A stretch of 64,000 nucleotides of DNA from Lysobacter_C viscosus (GTDB taxonomy: Bacteria; Pseudomonadota; Gammaproteobacteria; Xanthomonadales; Xanthomonadaceae). The first letter of the stretch is position 1. Each line of letters opens with the position of its first letter. Location of the stretch: assembly GCF_046600715.1 (NCBI RefSeq), contig NZ_JBJMAV010000005.1, positions 1 through 64,000 on the forward strand, read 5' to 3'. The notes under the pieces are model-generated. The model saw nothing but the letters and a program-made list of their open reading frames with translations, made no database searches and was not told where the DNA came from. The translations under genes were made by a program, and so were the position numbers. Of the stretch, positions 53,594 through 61,428 are shown in pieces.

Positions 53594-55035
53594 CGCACGC
53601 CTCCGGTCATTCCCGCGGCGTCGGTGGCGCCTTGTCCCAGCATGAAGTCCGATGCCGGCTGGCGGCTGCGGTCGTTGCGGTCGTACAGGCGTGCGCCATC
53701 GACGTAGACCTGTTCGGCGTGCGCATAGACGCTGAAGGGGTTGCCGTTCCACAGCACCACGTCGGCCATCTTTCCGGCCTCCAGGGTGCCGGTGTCTTCG
53801 AGGATGCCCATCGAGCGTGCCGGGTTGGCGGTGACCCAGCGGATCGCGCGTTCCGGCGCGATCTGGATGCCGGCGCGCCCGGCGCTGGCCATCACCTTGG
53901 CCGCTTCCTGGTTGAGGCGCTGGATGCCCTCGTCGGAATCGGAATGCACGATCGCGCAGCTGCCGTCCGGGCGGTCGACCAGCGCGATGTTCTCCTGGAT
54001 GCCGTCGAAGGCTTCCATCTTGAAGCCCCACCAGTCGGCCCACAGCGCGCCGCACACGCCTTCCTCGGCCAGCCGGTCGGACAGCTTGTAGGCCTCCACG
54101 CCGTGGTGGAAGGCGGCCACCTTGAAGCCGAACTCGTCGGCCAGGTCGAGCATGGTGGCCATCTCGTCGGCGCGGTAGCAGTGGATGTGCACCAGGATGT
54201 CGCCGTTCATCGCGCCGGCCAGCGTGTCCAGCTTGAGGTCGCGTTTGCCGCCGCTGTCGGAGTCGCTGTCCACCGCGTCCGCGCCCTGCCACCAGCGACG
54301 CTTGCGCGGCGTGGTCCTGGGGGTGTTCTTGTTGAGGTACTCGGACGCGTCGATGAAGGCGGCGCGGTAGCCGGCGACGTTGCCCATCCGCGTGGACGGC
54401 CCGCCCTTCTGCCCGTACACCCGCTTGGGGTTCTCCCCGCAGGCCATCTTCAGGCCCCACGGCGCCCCGGGGAACTTCATCGCCTGGTAGGTGCTGGCCG
54501 GCACGTTCTTGAGCGTGACGCCGCGCCCCCCGACCAGGTTGGCGCTGCCGGGCAGGACCTGCAGCGAGGTCACGCCGCCGGCCAGCGCCGCGGCAAAGCC
54601 CGGGTCCTGCGGCCACACCGAGTGTTCGGCCCATACCGCGGCGGTTACCGGCGCGGTGGCCTCGTTGCCGTCGCTGTGCGCGTGCATGCCCGGGCTGGCG
54701 TACACGCCCAGGTGGGAGTGGACGTCGATCAGCCCCGGCGTCACCCACTTGCCGGTGGCGTCCACGCGCGTGGCGTTGGCCGGCACCTGCAACCCGCGTC
54801 CGATCGCGGTAATCCGCCCGCCCTGCATGAGCACGTCGGCCCCCTCCAGGCGTTCGCCGGTGCCGGTCAGCACGGTGGCGTTGGCCAGCAGCACCGGGCC
54901 GGTGGCGATCGCCTGGTAGGTGCTGGGGTAGGGGTCGGCGACAAAGCGCGACGGCGCTTCGCTGGCCGCGGCGGCGGCGCACGCGAGCGCGGCGGCAAGC
55001 GCCGTCGCCAGCGCGGCGGTGTGAGGTCGAAGCAT
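53590..55035 (-). CDS. Amidohydrolase family protein, exported, intact metal site
   Basis: A 481-residue exported metal hydrolase with a signal peptide (LATALAAALACAAAAA). It has LLANATVLTGTGERLEGADVLMQGGRITAIG, the metal HxH H106/H108 in TPGLIDVHSHLG, later metal His in DILVHIHCYRADEM and VAAFHHGVEAYK, and the catalytic Asp in IVHSDSDEGIQRLN; GTLEAGKMADVVLWNGNPFSVYAHAEQV closes the composite domain. The substrate is unknown; imidazolonepropionase-like or peptidase roles are typical for this group. It is translationally coupled to the degenerate paralogue downstream. Confidence 0.88.
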   Translation of the reverse strand: MLRPHTAALATALAAALACAAAAASEAPSRFVADPYPSTYQAIATGPVLLANATVLTGTGERLEGADVLMQGGRITAIGRGLQVPANATRVDATGKWVTPGLIDVHSHLGVYASPGMHAHSDGNEATAPVTAAVWAEHSVWPQDPGFAAALAGGVTSLQVLPGSANLVGGRGVTLKNVPASTYQAMKFPGAPWGLKMACGENPKRVYGQKGGPSTRMGNVAGYRAAFIDASEYLNKNTPRTTPRKRRWWQGADAVDSDSDSGGKRDLKLDTLAGAMNGDILVHIHCYRADEMATMLDLADEFGFKVAAFHHGVEAYKLSDRLAEEGVCGALWADWWGFKMEAFDGIQENIALVDRPDGSCAIVHSDSDEGIQRLNQEAAKVMASAGRAGIQIAPERAIRWVTANPARSMGILEDTGTLEAGKMADVVLWNGNPFSVYAHAEQVYVDGARLYDRNDRSRQPASDFMLGQGATDAAGMTGGVR

Positions 55036-55212
55036 GGTGGGGATCCCCGGAAGGTGCGGCGCCCGCGGGCGCGATGGACAGCTCCCGCACCGTAGCGGTG
55101 GCCCGGCGGGCTGCCAACCCTGACGATGGTCATGGCCGGCCGTGACCGGGTTGGCAGTCCGGCCGCCGGCACCACGGGGCCGGGGCTTAAGCTCTGCCCG
55201 TTCCCCTCTCGC

Positions 55213-55256
55213 ATCCCCCTCACCATTCCCATCCCAATTCCAATTCCCAATTCCCG
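55213..55256 (+). repeat. ATTCCC-type leader repeats before the AMP nucleosidase gene
   Basis: About six imperfect tandem units (CATTCCC, CATCCC, AATTCC, AATTCCC, AATTCCC) run to one base before the start codon. There is no Shine-Dalgarno sequence. It is the longest example of this leader type in the window. Confidence 0.7.
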
Positions 55257-56033
55257 ATGAAAGACAAAGACCAGATCGTCAGCAACTGGCTGCCCCGTTA
55301 CACCGGCGTGCCCCTGGACGGGTTCGGCGAGCACATCCTGCTGACCAACTTCGGTGGCTACCTGCACACCTTCGCGCGCCTCACCGGCGCGCAGGTCGTC
55401 GGGTTGGACCGGCCGATGCCCAGCGCGACCGCCGACGGCATCACCCTGATCAATTTCGGCATGGGCAGCCCCAACGCGGCCACCCTGATGGACCTGCTGT
55501 CGGCGATCTGCCCCAAGGCGGTCCTGTTCCTGGGCAAGTGCGGCGGACTGAAGCGCAAGAACCAGCTCGGCGACCTGGTGCTGCCGATCGCGGCGATCCG
55601 CGGCGAGGGCACGTCCGACGACTACCTCCCGCCGCAGGTGCCGGCACTGCCGGCGTTCGCATTGCAACGCGCGGTGTCGACGATGGTCCGCGACCTGGGT
55701 CACGACTACTGGACCGGCACGGTCTACACCACCAACCGCCGCGTCTGGGAGCACGACGAGGCGTTCAAGGAGCGGTTGCGGGTGATGCGCTGCATGGCCA
55801 TCGACATGGAGACCGCCACCATCTTCGCCGCGGGCTTCGCCAACCGCATCCCGTGCGGCGCGCTGCTGCTGGTATCGGACCAGCCGATGATCCCGGAAGG
55901 GGTCAAGACCGAGCTGTCGGACGCGCGCGTGACCAGCGAGTACGTCGACAACCACGTCCAGGCCGGGATCGAGGCGCTGCGGCTGATCCGCCGCCACGGC
56001 AAGTCGGTGCGGCACCTGCGTTTCGACGAGTGA
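55257..56033 (+). CDS. AMP nucleosidase (short form)
   Basis: A 258-residue nucleoside phosphorylase-fold enzyme of the AMP nucleosidase group, which splits AMP to adenine and ribose 5-phosphate. Visible landmarks: TNFGGYLHTFARLTGAQ, ATADGITLINFGMGSPNAATLMDLL, FLGKCGGLKRKNQLGDLVLPIAAIRGEGTSDDYLPP and the substrate-binding CMAIDMETATIFAAGFAN (catalytic ME-T) followed by LLLVSDQPM. It lacks the extra N-terminal domain of the ~480-residue E. coli Amn. The next gene, ynfA, starts seven bases after its stop. Confidence 0.87.
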   Translation: MKDKDQIVSNWLPRYTGVPLDGFGEHILLTNFGGYLHTFARLTGAQVVGLDRPMPSATADGITLINFGMGSPNAATLMDLLSAICPKAVLFLGKCGGLKRKNQLGDLVLPIAAIRGEGTSDDYLPPQVPALPAFALQRAVSTMVRDLGHDYWTGTVYTTNRRVWEHDEAFKERLRVMRCMAIDMETATIFAAGFANRIPCGALLLVSDQPMIPEGVKTELSDARVTSEYVDNHVQAGIEALRLIRRHGKSVRHLRFDE

Positions 56034-56040
56034 CCCGGCG

Positions 56041-56364
56041 ATGCTGAAGACCACCGGGCTGTTCGTGCTCACCGCGCTGCTGGAGATCGTCGGTTGCTAC
56101 CTGCCGTACCTGTGGCTGCGCGGCAGGGCCGAGGCCTGGGTGCTGCTGCCCGCGGCGGTGTCGCTGGCGGCTTTCGCGTGGTTGCTGTCGTTGCACCCGT
56201 TCGAGGCGGGCCGCACCTACGCGGCCTACGGCGCGGTGTACGTGGTCACCGCGCTGGGCTGGCTGTGGGCGGTGGACGGCGTGCGACCGGACCGCTGGGA
56301 CGTGCTGGGCGCGGTGCTGGTGCTGGCCGGGATGGCGGTGATCGCATTCGCCCCCCGCGGCTGA
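56041..56364 (+). CDS. ynfA: YnfA/UPF0060 family small membrane protein
   Basis: A 107-residue four-helix membrane protein starting MLKTTGLFVLTALLEIVGCYLPYLWLR, with LHPFEAGRTYAAYGAVYVVTALGWLWAVDGVRPDRWDVLGA, the diagnostic family core. It resembles small multidrug resistance proteins in size and fold, but its transport activity is not established. It probably shares a transcript with AMP nucleosidase and is convergent with the DUF817 gene. Confidence 0.93.
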   Translation: MLKTTGLFVLTALLEIVGCYLPYLWLRGRAEAWVLLPAAVSLAAFAWLLSLHPFEAGRTYAAYGAVYVVTALGWLWAVDGVRPDRWDVLGAVLVLAGMAVIAFAPRG

Positions 56365-56382
56365 CCGGCGTGCGCGCCGGCC

Positions 56383-57237
56383 TCAGTCCGGCACGTGGAT
56401 CCGGTCCTTGATGTGCTTGAGGTGGGCGACGATGGTGAAGGTCATCACCACCAGCAGCGACCACGAGCTCCACTTGCCCACGTGCACCGTCGACCACGCG
56501 CCGAGCTGGTCGGGGTAGGCCCACACGCCCATCAGCGTGCTGAAGTTCTCTGCCAGCCAGATGAAGAAGCCGATCAGAACGAACGCCAGCAGCATCGGCA
56601 TGCGCCGCTCGCGGTCCAGCGGGCGGAAGCTGACGGTCGTGCGCGCGTACACGCCCAGCGCGGCGGCGGCGATGTACCAGCGGTAGTCGCCGATGAAGTG
56701 GTGGGTGAAGAAGTTTGCGTAGATCAGCACCGCCACCAGCGTGGCCAGCCAGTACGGCGGATGGTGGCGGATGCGCACGTCCAGCAGCCGCCAGGCCTGG
56801 ATGATGTAGCTGCCCACCGCGGCGTACATGAAACCCGAGAACAGCGGCACGCCCAGCACCTTGGTCCAGGCCGGATCGGGGTAGGACCACGAGCCGATGG
56901 CCGGTGAGACCTTGAAGGCCTCAAGCGCGAAGCCGACCACGTGGAACAGGGTGATCGCCTTCAGCTCGTCGCGCGTCTCCAGGCCCGTGGCCAGCATCGC
57001 CCACTGCGCCAGCACCGCGACCACCAGCAGTGCGTCGTAGCGGGGCAGGCCCAGCACCCCCTCGCGCGGCACGATGACCATCGAAGCGAAGATCACCACC
57101 GCGAACAGGCACGCGCGCGCTTCCTTCGCACCGAAGAACAGCAGCTCGACCACGCCGCGGCGAAGGCCCGACAGGTCCGGGCGCGCGGTGGGATCGGACA
57201 GTGCCGCATCGAAGGCGTGCAGGGGCATGGGGCGCAA
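56383..57237 (-). CDS. DUF817 family integral membrane protein
   Basis: A 284-residue membrane protein with eight or so helices, including ACLFAVVIFASMVIVP, FKVSPAIGSWSYPDPAW, VPLFSGFMYAAVGSYIIQAWRLLD, YANFFTHHFIGDYRWYI and FIWLAENFSTLMGVWAYPDQ with the ending FTIVAHLKHIKDR. These segments define the DUF817 family, of unknown function. A start three codons later (MPLHAF) is possible. It is convergent with ynfA. Confidence 0.88.
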   Translation of the reverse strand: MRPMPLHAFDAALSDPTARPDLSGLRRGVVELLFFGAKEARACLFAVVIFASMVIVPREGVLGLPRYDALLVVAVLAQWAMLATGLETRDELKAITLFHVVGFALEAFKVSPAIGSWSYPDPAWTKVLGVPLFSGFMYAAVGSYIIQAWRLLDVRIRHHPPYWLATLVAVLIYANFFTHHFIGDYRWYIAAAALGVYARTTVSFRPLDRERRMPMLLAFVLIGFFIWLAENFSTLMGVWAYPDQLGAWSTVHVGKWSSWSLLVVMTFTIVAHLKHIKDRIHVPD

Positions 57238-57270
57238 CGGGGGCGGGGGGGTGGGCAGCGTAGCCCAGGC

Positions 57271-57774
57271 TCAGCCGGCACCGCCAAGCGGACCCGACAG
57301 CCGCGCCATCAGGTGCGCGTCGACGTAGCCGCCATCGCGCCAGGCATAGCCGCGCGCCGTGCCCTCGCGGACGAAGCCGCACGACGCGTACAGCGCGATT
57401 GCCGCGGCATTGTCGGTATAGACCTCCAGCTCGATCCGGTGCACCGCCAGCCAGCCCTCGCACAGCTCGACCGCCGCCTGCAGCAGGGCCCGGCCGACCC
57501 CGCGCCCGCGCGCCTGCTCCGAAACCGCCATGCCGATATTGGCGACGTGGCGGCGCCGGTGGCGGGCGTGGGTCGCGATGCCGATCTGGCCGAGCACCTC
57601 GTCGGCCTCGCACGCGACCAGGCTGTGGAAGTGCTCGTCGGTGCCGGCCAGGCGCGTCTCCCACAGGGCGCGGGACGGGTAGGGCAGCTGCAGGGTGGCG
57701 GCGTGGTTGCTGGACTGGGCGTAGATGGCACGGACCGCGTCGATGTCGCCGGGGCCGCTATGGCGGATGTGCAT
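57271..57774 (-). CDS. GNAT family N-acetyltransferase
   Basis: A 167-residue acetyltransferase starting MHIRHSGPGDIDAVRAIYAQ. The acetyl-CoA motif A is IGMAVSEQARGRGVGRALLQAAVELCEG (Q/R-x-x-G-x-G/A), followed by ELEVYTDNAAAIALYASCGFVREGTARGYAWRDGGYVD, close to L-amino-acid or aminoglycoside-type acetyltransferases such as YhhY. The substrate is unknown. The long upstream extension is an Arg/Pro-rich shadow. Confidence 0.9.
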   Translation of the reverse strand: MHIRHSGPGDIDAVRAIYAQSSNHAATLQLPYPSRALWETRLAGTDEHFHSLVACEADEVLGQIGIATHARHRRRHVANIGMAVSEQARGRGVGRALLQAAVELCEGWLAVHRIELEVYTDNAAAIALYASCGFVREGTARGYAWRDGGYVDAHLMARLSGPLGGAG

Positions 57775-57923
57775 GGGGTGCTCCGGGGCCGGCGCGGGTG
57801 CCGGCCGGTCAAGCGTGCCGCGCCCTGCAGCATCCGGCAATGCCCATCGCAGCCGGTGCGATGCATACGCGGCACACTGGTGCGCTGCCGGGATTCCCCG
57901 GCCCCGATCCGGAGGAAACCCGC

Positions 57924-58511
57924 ATGGAGCAGGCCCTGTACCTGGTGCTCGGCGCCGCCCTGACCTGGGCGTTCTACTTCGTCCAGCGGCGGGTTGAGCG
58001 CCGCCCAAGCGTGGAGGCGATCGACCGCCACGAGAAGCTGCTCGCGCTCAAGCAGGGCCTGGAACGCGCGGAGGTATCGCTGGGCGACCTGCGCCGCTTC
58101 GAGGCGCGGCTGATCGGCCAGGCCGAGACCGCGGCGCGCATCGCCGACCGCTATTTCAGCCAGGCCGAGGACGTGGCGCGCCAGGTCGCGGTGGACGAGA
58201 TCAGCGACGCGCAGATGCAGCAGCGCGCGGGGGAAGCGTTCGAGGCCGCCGACGTGCGCCTGCGCACGCTGGTGTCGCACCTGCGCACCCAGCTCGACGG
58301 CGAGGCGCTGGCGACGTTCGAGATGGCGCACGCGACCTGGCTGGAACTGCGCGAACGCTATGCCGCCTTCATCGCGGCCAGCTATGCCGGCGGCGGCATC
58401 CGTCCGCTGATCCACGCGGTCACGCTGGAAGGCATCACCCTGGGCTGGTTCGCCGAACTGGAAACGCAGTTGGGCGACGGTGGCGACGAGGACGACGCCG
58501 ACGACATCTGA
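57924..58511 (+). CDS. Membrane-anchored protein resembling LprI/DUF1311, uncertain
   Basis: A 195-residue protein with a single N-terminal helix (LYLVLGAALTWAFYFV) and a long, charged helical domain. Residues ~130-180 (ALATFEMAHATWLELRERYAAFIAASYAGGGIRPLIHAVTLEGIT) recall the DUF1311/LprI lysozyme-inhibitor motif W-x-x-YR ... Y-x-GG, but without its usual cysteines. It ends with a Gly/Asp tail (DGGDEDDADD). A GGAGGA ribosome-binding site supports the start. The family assignment is tentative and function unknown. Confidence 0.65.
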   Translation: MEQALYLVLGAALTWAFYFVQRRVERRPSVEAIDRHEKLLALKQGLERAEVSLGDLRRFEARLIGQAETAARIADRYFSQAEDVARQVAVDEISDAQMQQRAGEAFEAADVRLRTLVSHLRTQLDGEALATFEMAHATWLELRERYAAFIAASYAGGGIRPLIHAVTLEGITLGWFAELETQLGDGGDEDDADDI

Positions 58512-58628
58512 ACATCTGCGGCGTCCCGGCCGAAAGCGGGCCCGGGCTGCGCCAGCGGCCCGGGTCACCCGGTTCCGGAGCCGGACTTGTTACCGTAGTC
58601 GGCCCATTTGAAGCACCAAGGAGATTCC

Positions 58629-59171
58629 ATGACCGTGACCGCCAAGGAAGTCGTCGATTTCTGGCGCGATGCCGGCCCCGAGCGCTGGTTCGCCAAGGAC
58701 GAGACCTTCGACGACATGTGCGAGATGGCCTTCGGCGATGCGTCCGACGAGGCGGTGGCGGGCGGCCTGGAGGACTGGGAGTCCGATGCCGAAGGCGCGC
58801 TGGCGCTGGTGATCCTGCTCGACCAGATCCCGCGCAACATCCATCGCGACAGCGCGAAGGCCTACGCGGGCGACGAGCGCGCCCGGCGCGTGGCCGATGC
58901 GGCGATCCAGGCCGGTTTCGACGTACAGGTCGCGCCGGAACTGCAGCGCTTCTTCTACATCCCGTTCATGCATTCCGAATCACTCGACGACCAGCAGCGT
59001 TCGGTCGAGCTCAACACCGCCACCGGCGACGCGGGCGCGATCAAGTGGGCGCAGCACCACCACGGCATCGTCGAGCGCTTCGGTCGCTTCCCGCACCGCA
59101 ACGAGGTGCTGGGCCGCGAGAGCACCGCCCAGGAGCAGGCGTTCCTCGCCGAGGGTGGATTCGGCAGCTAA
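58629..59171 (+). CDS. DUF924 family protein
   Basis: A 180-residue soluble helical protein starting MTVTAKEVVDFWRDAGPERWFAKD after AAGGAGATT. The core LALVILLDQIPRNIHRDSAKAYAGDERARRVADAAI and RFFYIPFMHSESLDDQQRSVEL identify DUF924, a helical-repeat family of unknown function. It ends with RFGRFPHRNEVLGRESTAQEQAFLAEGG, the family's C-terminal signature. It is convergent with the glutaredoxin gene. Confidence 0.92.
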   Translation: MTVTAKEVVDFWRDAGPERWFAKDETFDDMCEMAFGDASDEAVAGGLEDWESDAEGALALVILLDQIPRNIHRDSAKAYAGDERARRVADAAIQAGFDVQVAPELQRFFYIPFMHSESLDDQQRSVELNTATGDAGAIKWAQHHHGIVERFGRFPHRNEVLGRESTAQEQAFLAEGGFGS

Positions 59172-59249
59172 TCTGGATCCGCGGGTCCGGGGCCTGCTCC
59201 CGGGAGTCCTTTACCCGGTCCAGTACGCCGGCCGGGGATGGACGAACGG

Positions 59250-59277
59250 GGCGCGCCTGCGATGACCGCAGCGCGCC
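59250..59277. terminator. Hairpin between convergent DUF924 and glutaredoxin genes
   Basis: GGCGCGCCTGCG (59250-59261) pairs with CGCAGCGCGCC (59267-59277) with one bulged C and a 5-base loop. There is no T tract on either strand, so factor-independent termination is doubtful; it lies ten bases from the glutaredoxin stop. Confidence 0.45.
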
Positions 59278-59286
59278 GGCTCCCGC

Positions 59287-60225
59287 CTAGTACTGCGCCA
59301 CGGACGCGTCGGCCTGCTTGGCCCAGGCGTCGATGCCGCCGACGACATTGAACACCCGGGTGAAGCCCAGTCCGCGGAAATGCTCGGCGGCCTGCGCGCT
59401 GCGCTGGCCGTGGTGGCACAGGAACGCAAGCGGCGTGTCCTTGGGCAGGGCCTCGACCCGTGCCAGCGCGGCATCGCCGTCCAGGGTTTCGAACGGCACG
59501 TTGACCGATGCGCTGGCCCGCTCCTCGCCGGGGCGCACGTCCACCAGGGTGAGTTTGCCGGCCTGCACGCGGGCCGCGGCATCGGTCGCGCTGACCGGCT
59601 GGACCTTCGGCGGCGCATTGGGGTTGTCGATCACCAGGCCGCGGCCACGCGCGTCGTCGGCCCAGTCGATCGACATGCCGCGCGCACGGCGGGCGCTGGC
59701 CGCATCGAACTGCACGCGCACGCCGTCCACTTCGGTGGCGATGGCGTCGGCATCATGCGGCGCGAGCGCGAGCTTGGAGACGAAGGCGCGATCGATTTCC
59801 ACCGACACCGCGAACTCACCCTGCGCCGAGGCGCCCGCCACCGACTCGCGCAGCATCTTCGCCGCGGCCGGGCTGATGCTGATCCGCGGCGGCGTCCGGT
59901 CCGGTGGCGGCAGGCCCAGCGCGGCGTTGAGTTCGCCGCTGGCGGCCATCTGGCCGATGATGTCGCTGCCGCCGACCAGTTCGCCGCCGATGTACAGCTG
60001 GGGGATGGTCGGCCACTGGCCGTAGGCCTTGATGCCTTCGCGGATCTCCGGATCCGACAGCACGTCCACGTGCGCGTACTCGACATCCAGCGCGTCCAGC
60101 GCGCCGACCGCCTTGGCCGAGAAGCCGCACTGCGGCGCCCGGGGCTGGCCCTTCATGAACAGCACCACGCGGTTGTCGCGAAGCAGGGTTTCGATGCGGG
60201 TTTGCAGGGCGGGGGCGATCGACAT
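59287..60225 (-). CDS. grxD: Grx4-family glutaredoxin fused to a degenerate A-type domain and a rhodanese domain
   Basis: A 312-residue cytoplasmic protein in three parts. Residues 1-110: monothiol glutaredoxin with the CGFS site at 33-36 and GQWPTIPQLYIGGELVGGSDI, which holds a 2Fe-2S cluster with glutathione. Residues ~113-205: A-type carrier (IscA/HesB)-like domain with ISISPAAAKMLRE and GRGLVIDNPNAP, but without the three cluster cysteines. Residues ~212-312: rhodanese with the active-site loop CHHGQRSAQ. This suggests a role in iron-sulfur or sulfur trafficking. It is single-gene and flanked by a convergent and a divergent gene. Confidence 0.9.
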   Translation of the reverse strand: MSIAPALQTRIETLLRDNRVVLFMKGQPRAPQCGFSAKAVGALDALDVEYAHVDVLSDPEIREGIKAYGQWPTIPQLYIGGELVGGSDIIGQMAASGELNAALGLPPPDRTPPRISISPAAAKMLRESVAGASAQGEFAVSVEIDRAFVSKLALAPHDADAIATEVDGVRVQFDAASARRARGMSIDWADDARGRGLVIDNPNAPPKVQPVSATDAAARVQAGKLTLVDVRPGEERASASVNVPFETLDGDAALARVEALPKDTPLAFLCHHGQRSAQAAEHFRGLGFTRVFNVVGGIDAWAKQADASVAQY

Positions 60226-60341
60226 ACGGACATCCGGGAACGACGTTGGGGAGGTGGATTGTACGCCCGCCGCGTCGTCGACCCGCCGTGGCCCGTGCCC
60301 TGGGATCTGGCCCGGCGTGGCGCGGTGGCATCATCGCCGCC

Positions 60342-61169
60342 ATGACCGACGCCACCCCCGCCGACCCGCACCGCCCGCCGCGATGGCCGCACGCATGGGC
60401 GTGGGCATTCGCTGCCTCGCAGGTGGTGCTGGTGGCCGCCTGGTGGCAGTGGGGCTGGCGGGTGGGGGTGCCGTTGCTGCTGCTGACCCACGGTGCGCTG
60501 CTATGGGGAACGCTGTGGCCGGCCTCGCGCCTGTTCGGCCCGGTGCTGACCCGGTTGCCCACACTTGAACCGGTCGTTTGGCTGACCATTGACGACGGGC
60601 CGTCCGGCGACACCAAGGCGATGTTGCAGCTGCTGGATGCGCACCGTGCGCGCGCGACGTTCTTCCTGGTGGCCGACCGCGCCCGCGCTCGGCCCGAGCT
60701 GGTGCGTGCGATCGTCCAGCGTGGCCACGGCGTGGGCAACCACAGTGCCGGGCATCCATCGGCATGGTTCTGGGCGTTGCCGCCTTCGCGCATGCGCGAC
60801 GAGATCGACCGCGGCCAGTCGGTGCTGGCCGAGCTCGCAGGCGTGCCGCCGCGGTGGTTCCGCGCCGTGGTGGGGATGGCCAACCCGTTCGTGCACGCAC
60901 CGCTGCGCCGGCACGGCCTGGCGCGGGTGGGCTGGAGCGCGCGCGGCTTCGACGCGGTGGCCGCCGACCCGACCGCGGTGGTTGCGCGCATCGAACGCGG
61001 CCTGCGGCCGGGCGCGATCGTGCTGTTGCACGAGGGTGCCGCGCACGGCCGCAACCTGGAGATCCTCGCCCTGCTGCTGCACCGGCTGGACGCGCTGGGC
61101 TACCGCACGGTGCTGCCGGAACAGTTGGCGGGCGCACGCTCGCACGAACGCCTCGTCGACCCGGGCTGA
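60342..61169 (+). CDS. Polysaccharide deacetylase family membrane protein
   Basis: A 275-residue protein with two N-terminal hydrophobic helices (about 15-60) and a NodB-homology domain. Motif 1 is VVWLTIDDGPSGDTKAM (the TFDDG metal/catalytic Asp motif, here TIDDG), then ARATFFLVADRA and motif 2 GHGVGNHSAGH (metal His). GAIVLLHEG is a further conserved strand. The domain would deacetylate an N-acetylated sugar polymer or lipid; the substrate is unknown. It starts 116 bases from divergent grxD. Confidence 0.87.
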   Translation: MTDATPADPHRPPRWPHAWAWAFAASQVVLVAAWWQWGWRVGVPLLLLTHGALLWGTLWPASRLFGPVLTRLPTLEPVVWLTIDDGPSGDTKAMLQLLDAHRARATFFLVADRARARPELVRAIVQRGHGVGNHSAGHPSAWFWALPPSRMRDEIDRGQSVLAELAGVPPRWFRAVVGMANPFVHAPLRRHGLARVGWSARGFDAVAADPTAVVARIERGLRPGAIVLLHEGAAHGRNLEILALLLHRLDALGYRTVLPEQLAGARSHERLVDPG

Positions 61170-61428
61170 TCCGGAGCGGAATCTCCCGCCACGCATGACA
61201 CGAAGAATGGCGGAGCAACAGACCGCGGTCGCCGACGTTGCGTTCCAACGGCGAGGGGCCGGGCGGGCCGGCGCGGGTTCCCGGTCAAACTCCGCTGGAC
61301 CCGCCCCTCCACGCGGATGAGGGCCACGGTCGGACGTCTCCGGGCGCATGGGCAGGCGGCACGCGCCACCCGCGGATATGCGAAAGTCCGCCGACCCCGT
61401 TGCGCCCACCGCCCCCGGACCCCATCCC

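Noticed and set aside
50567..53707. 1046-codon plus-strand frame spanning several genes
   Set aside because: It runs across intergenic DNA and opposite degV and an amidohydrolase; no motif supports it.
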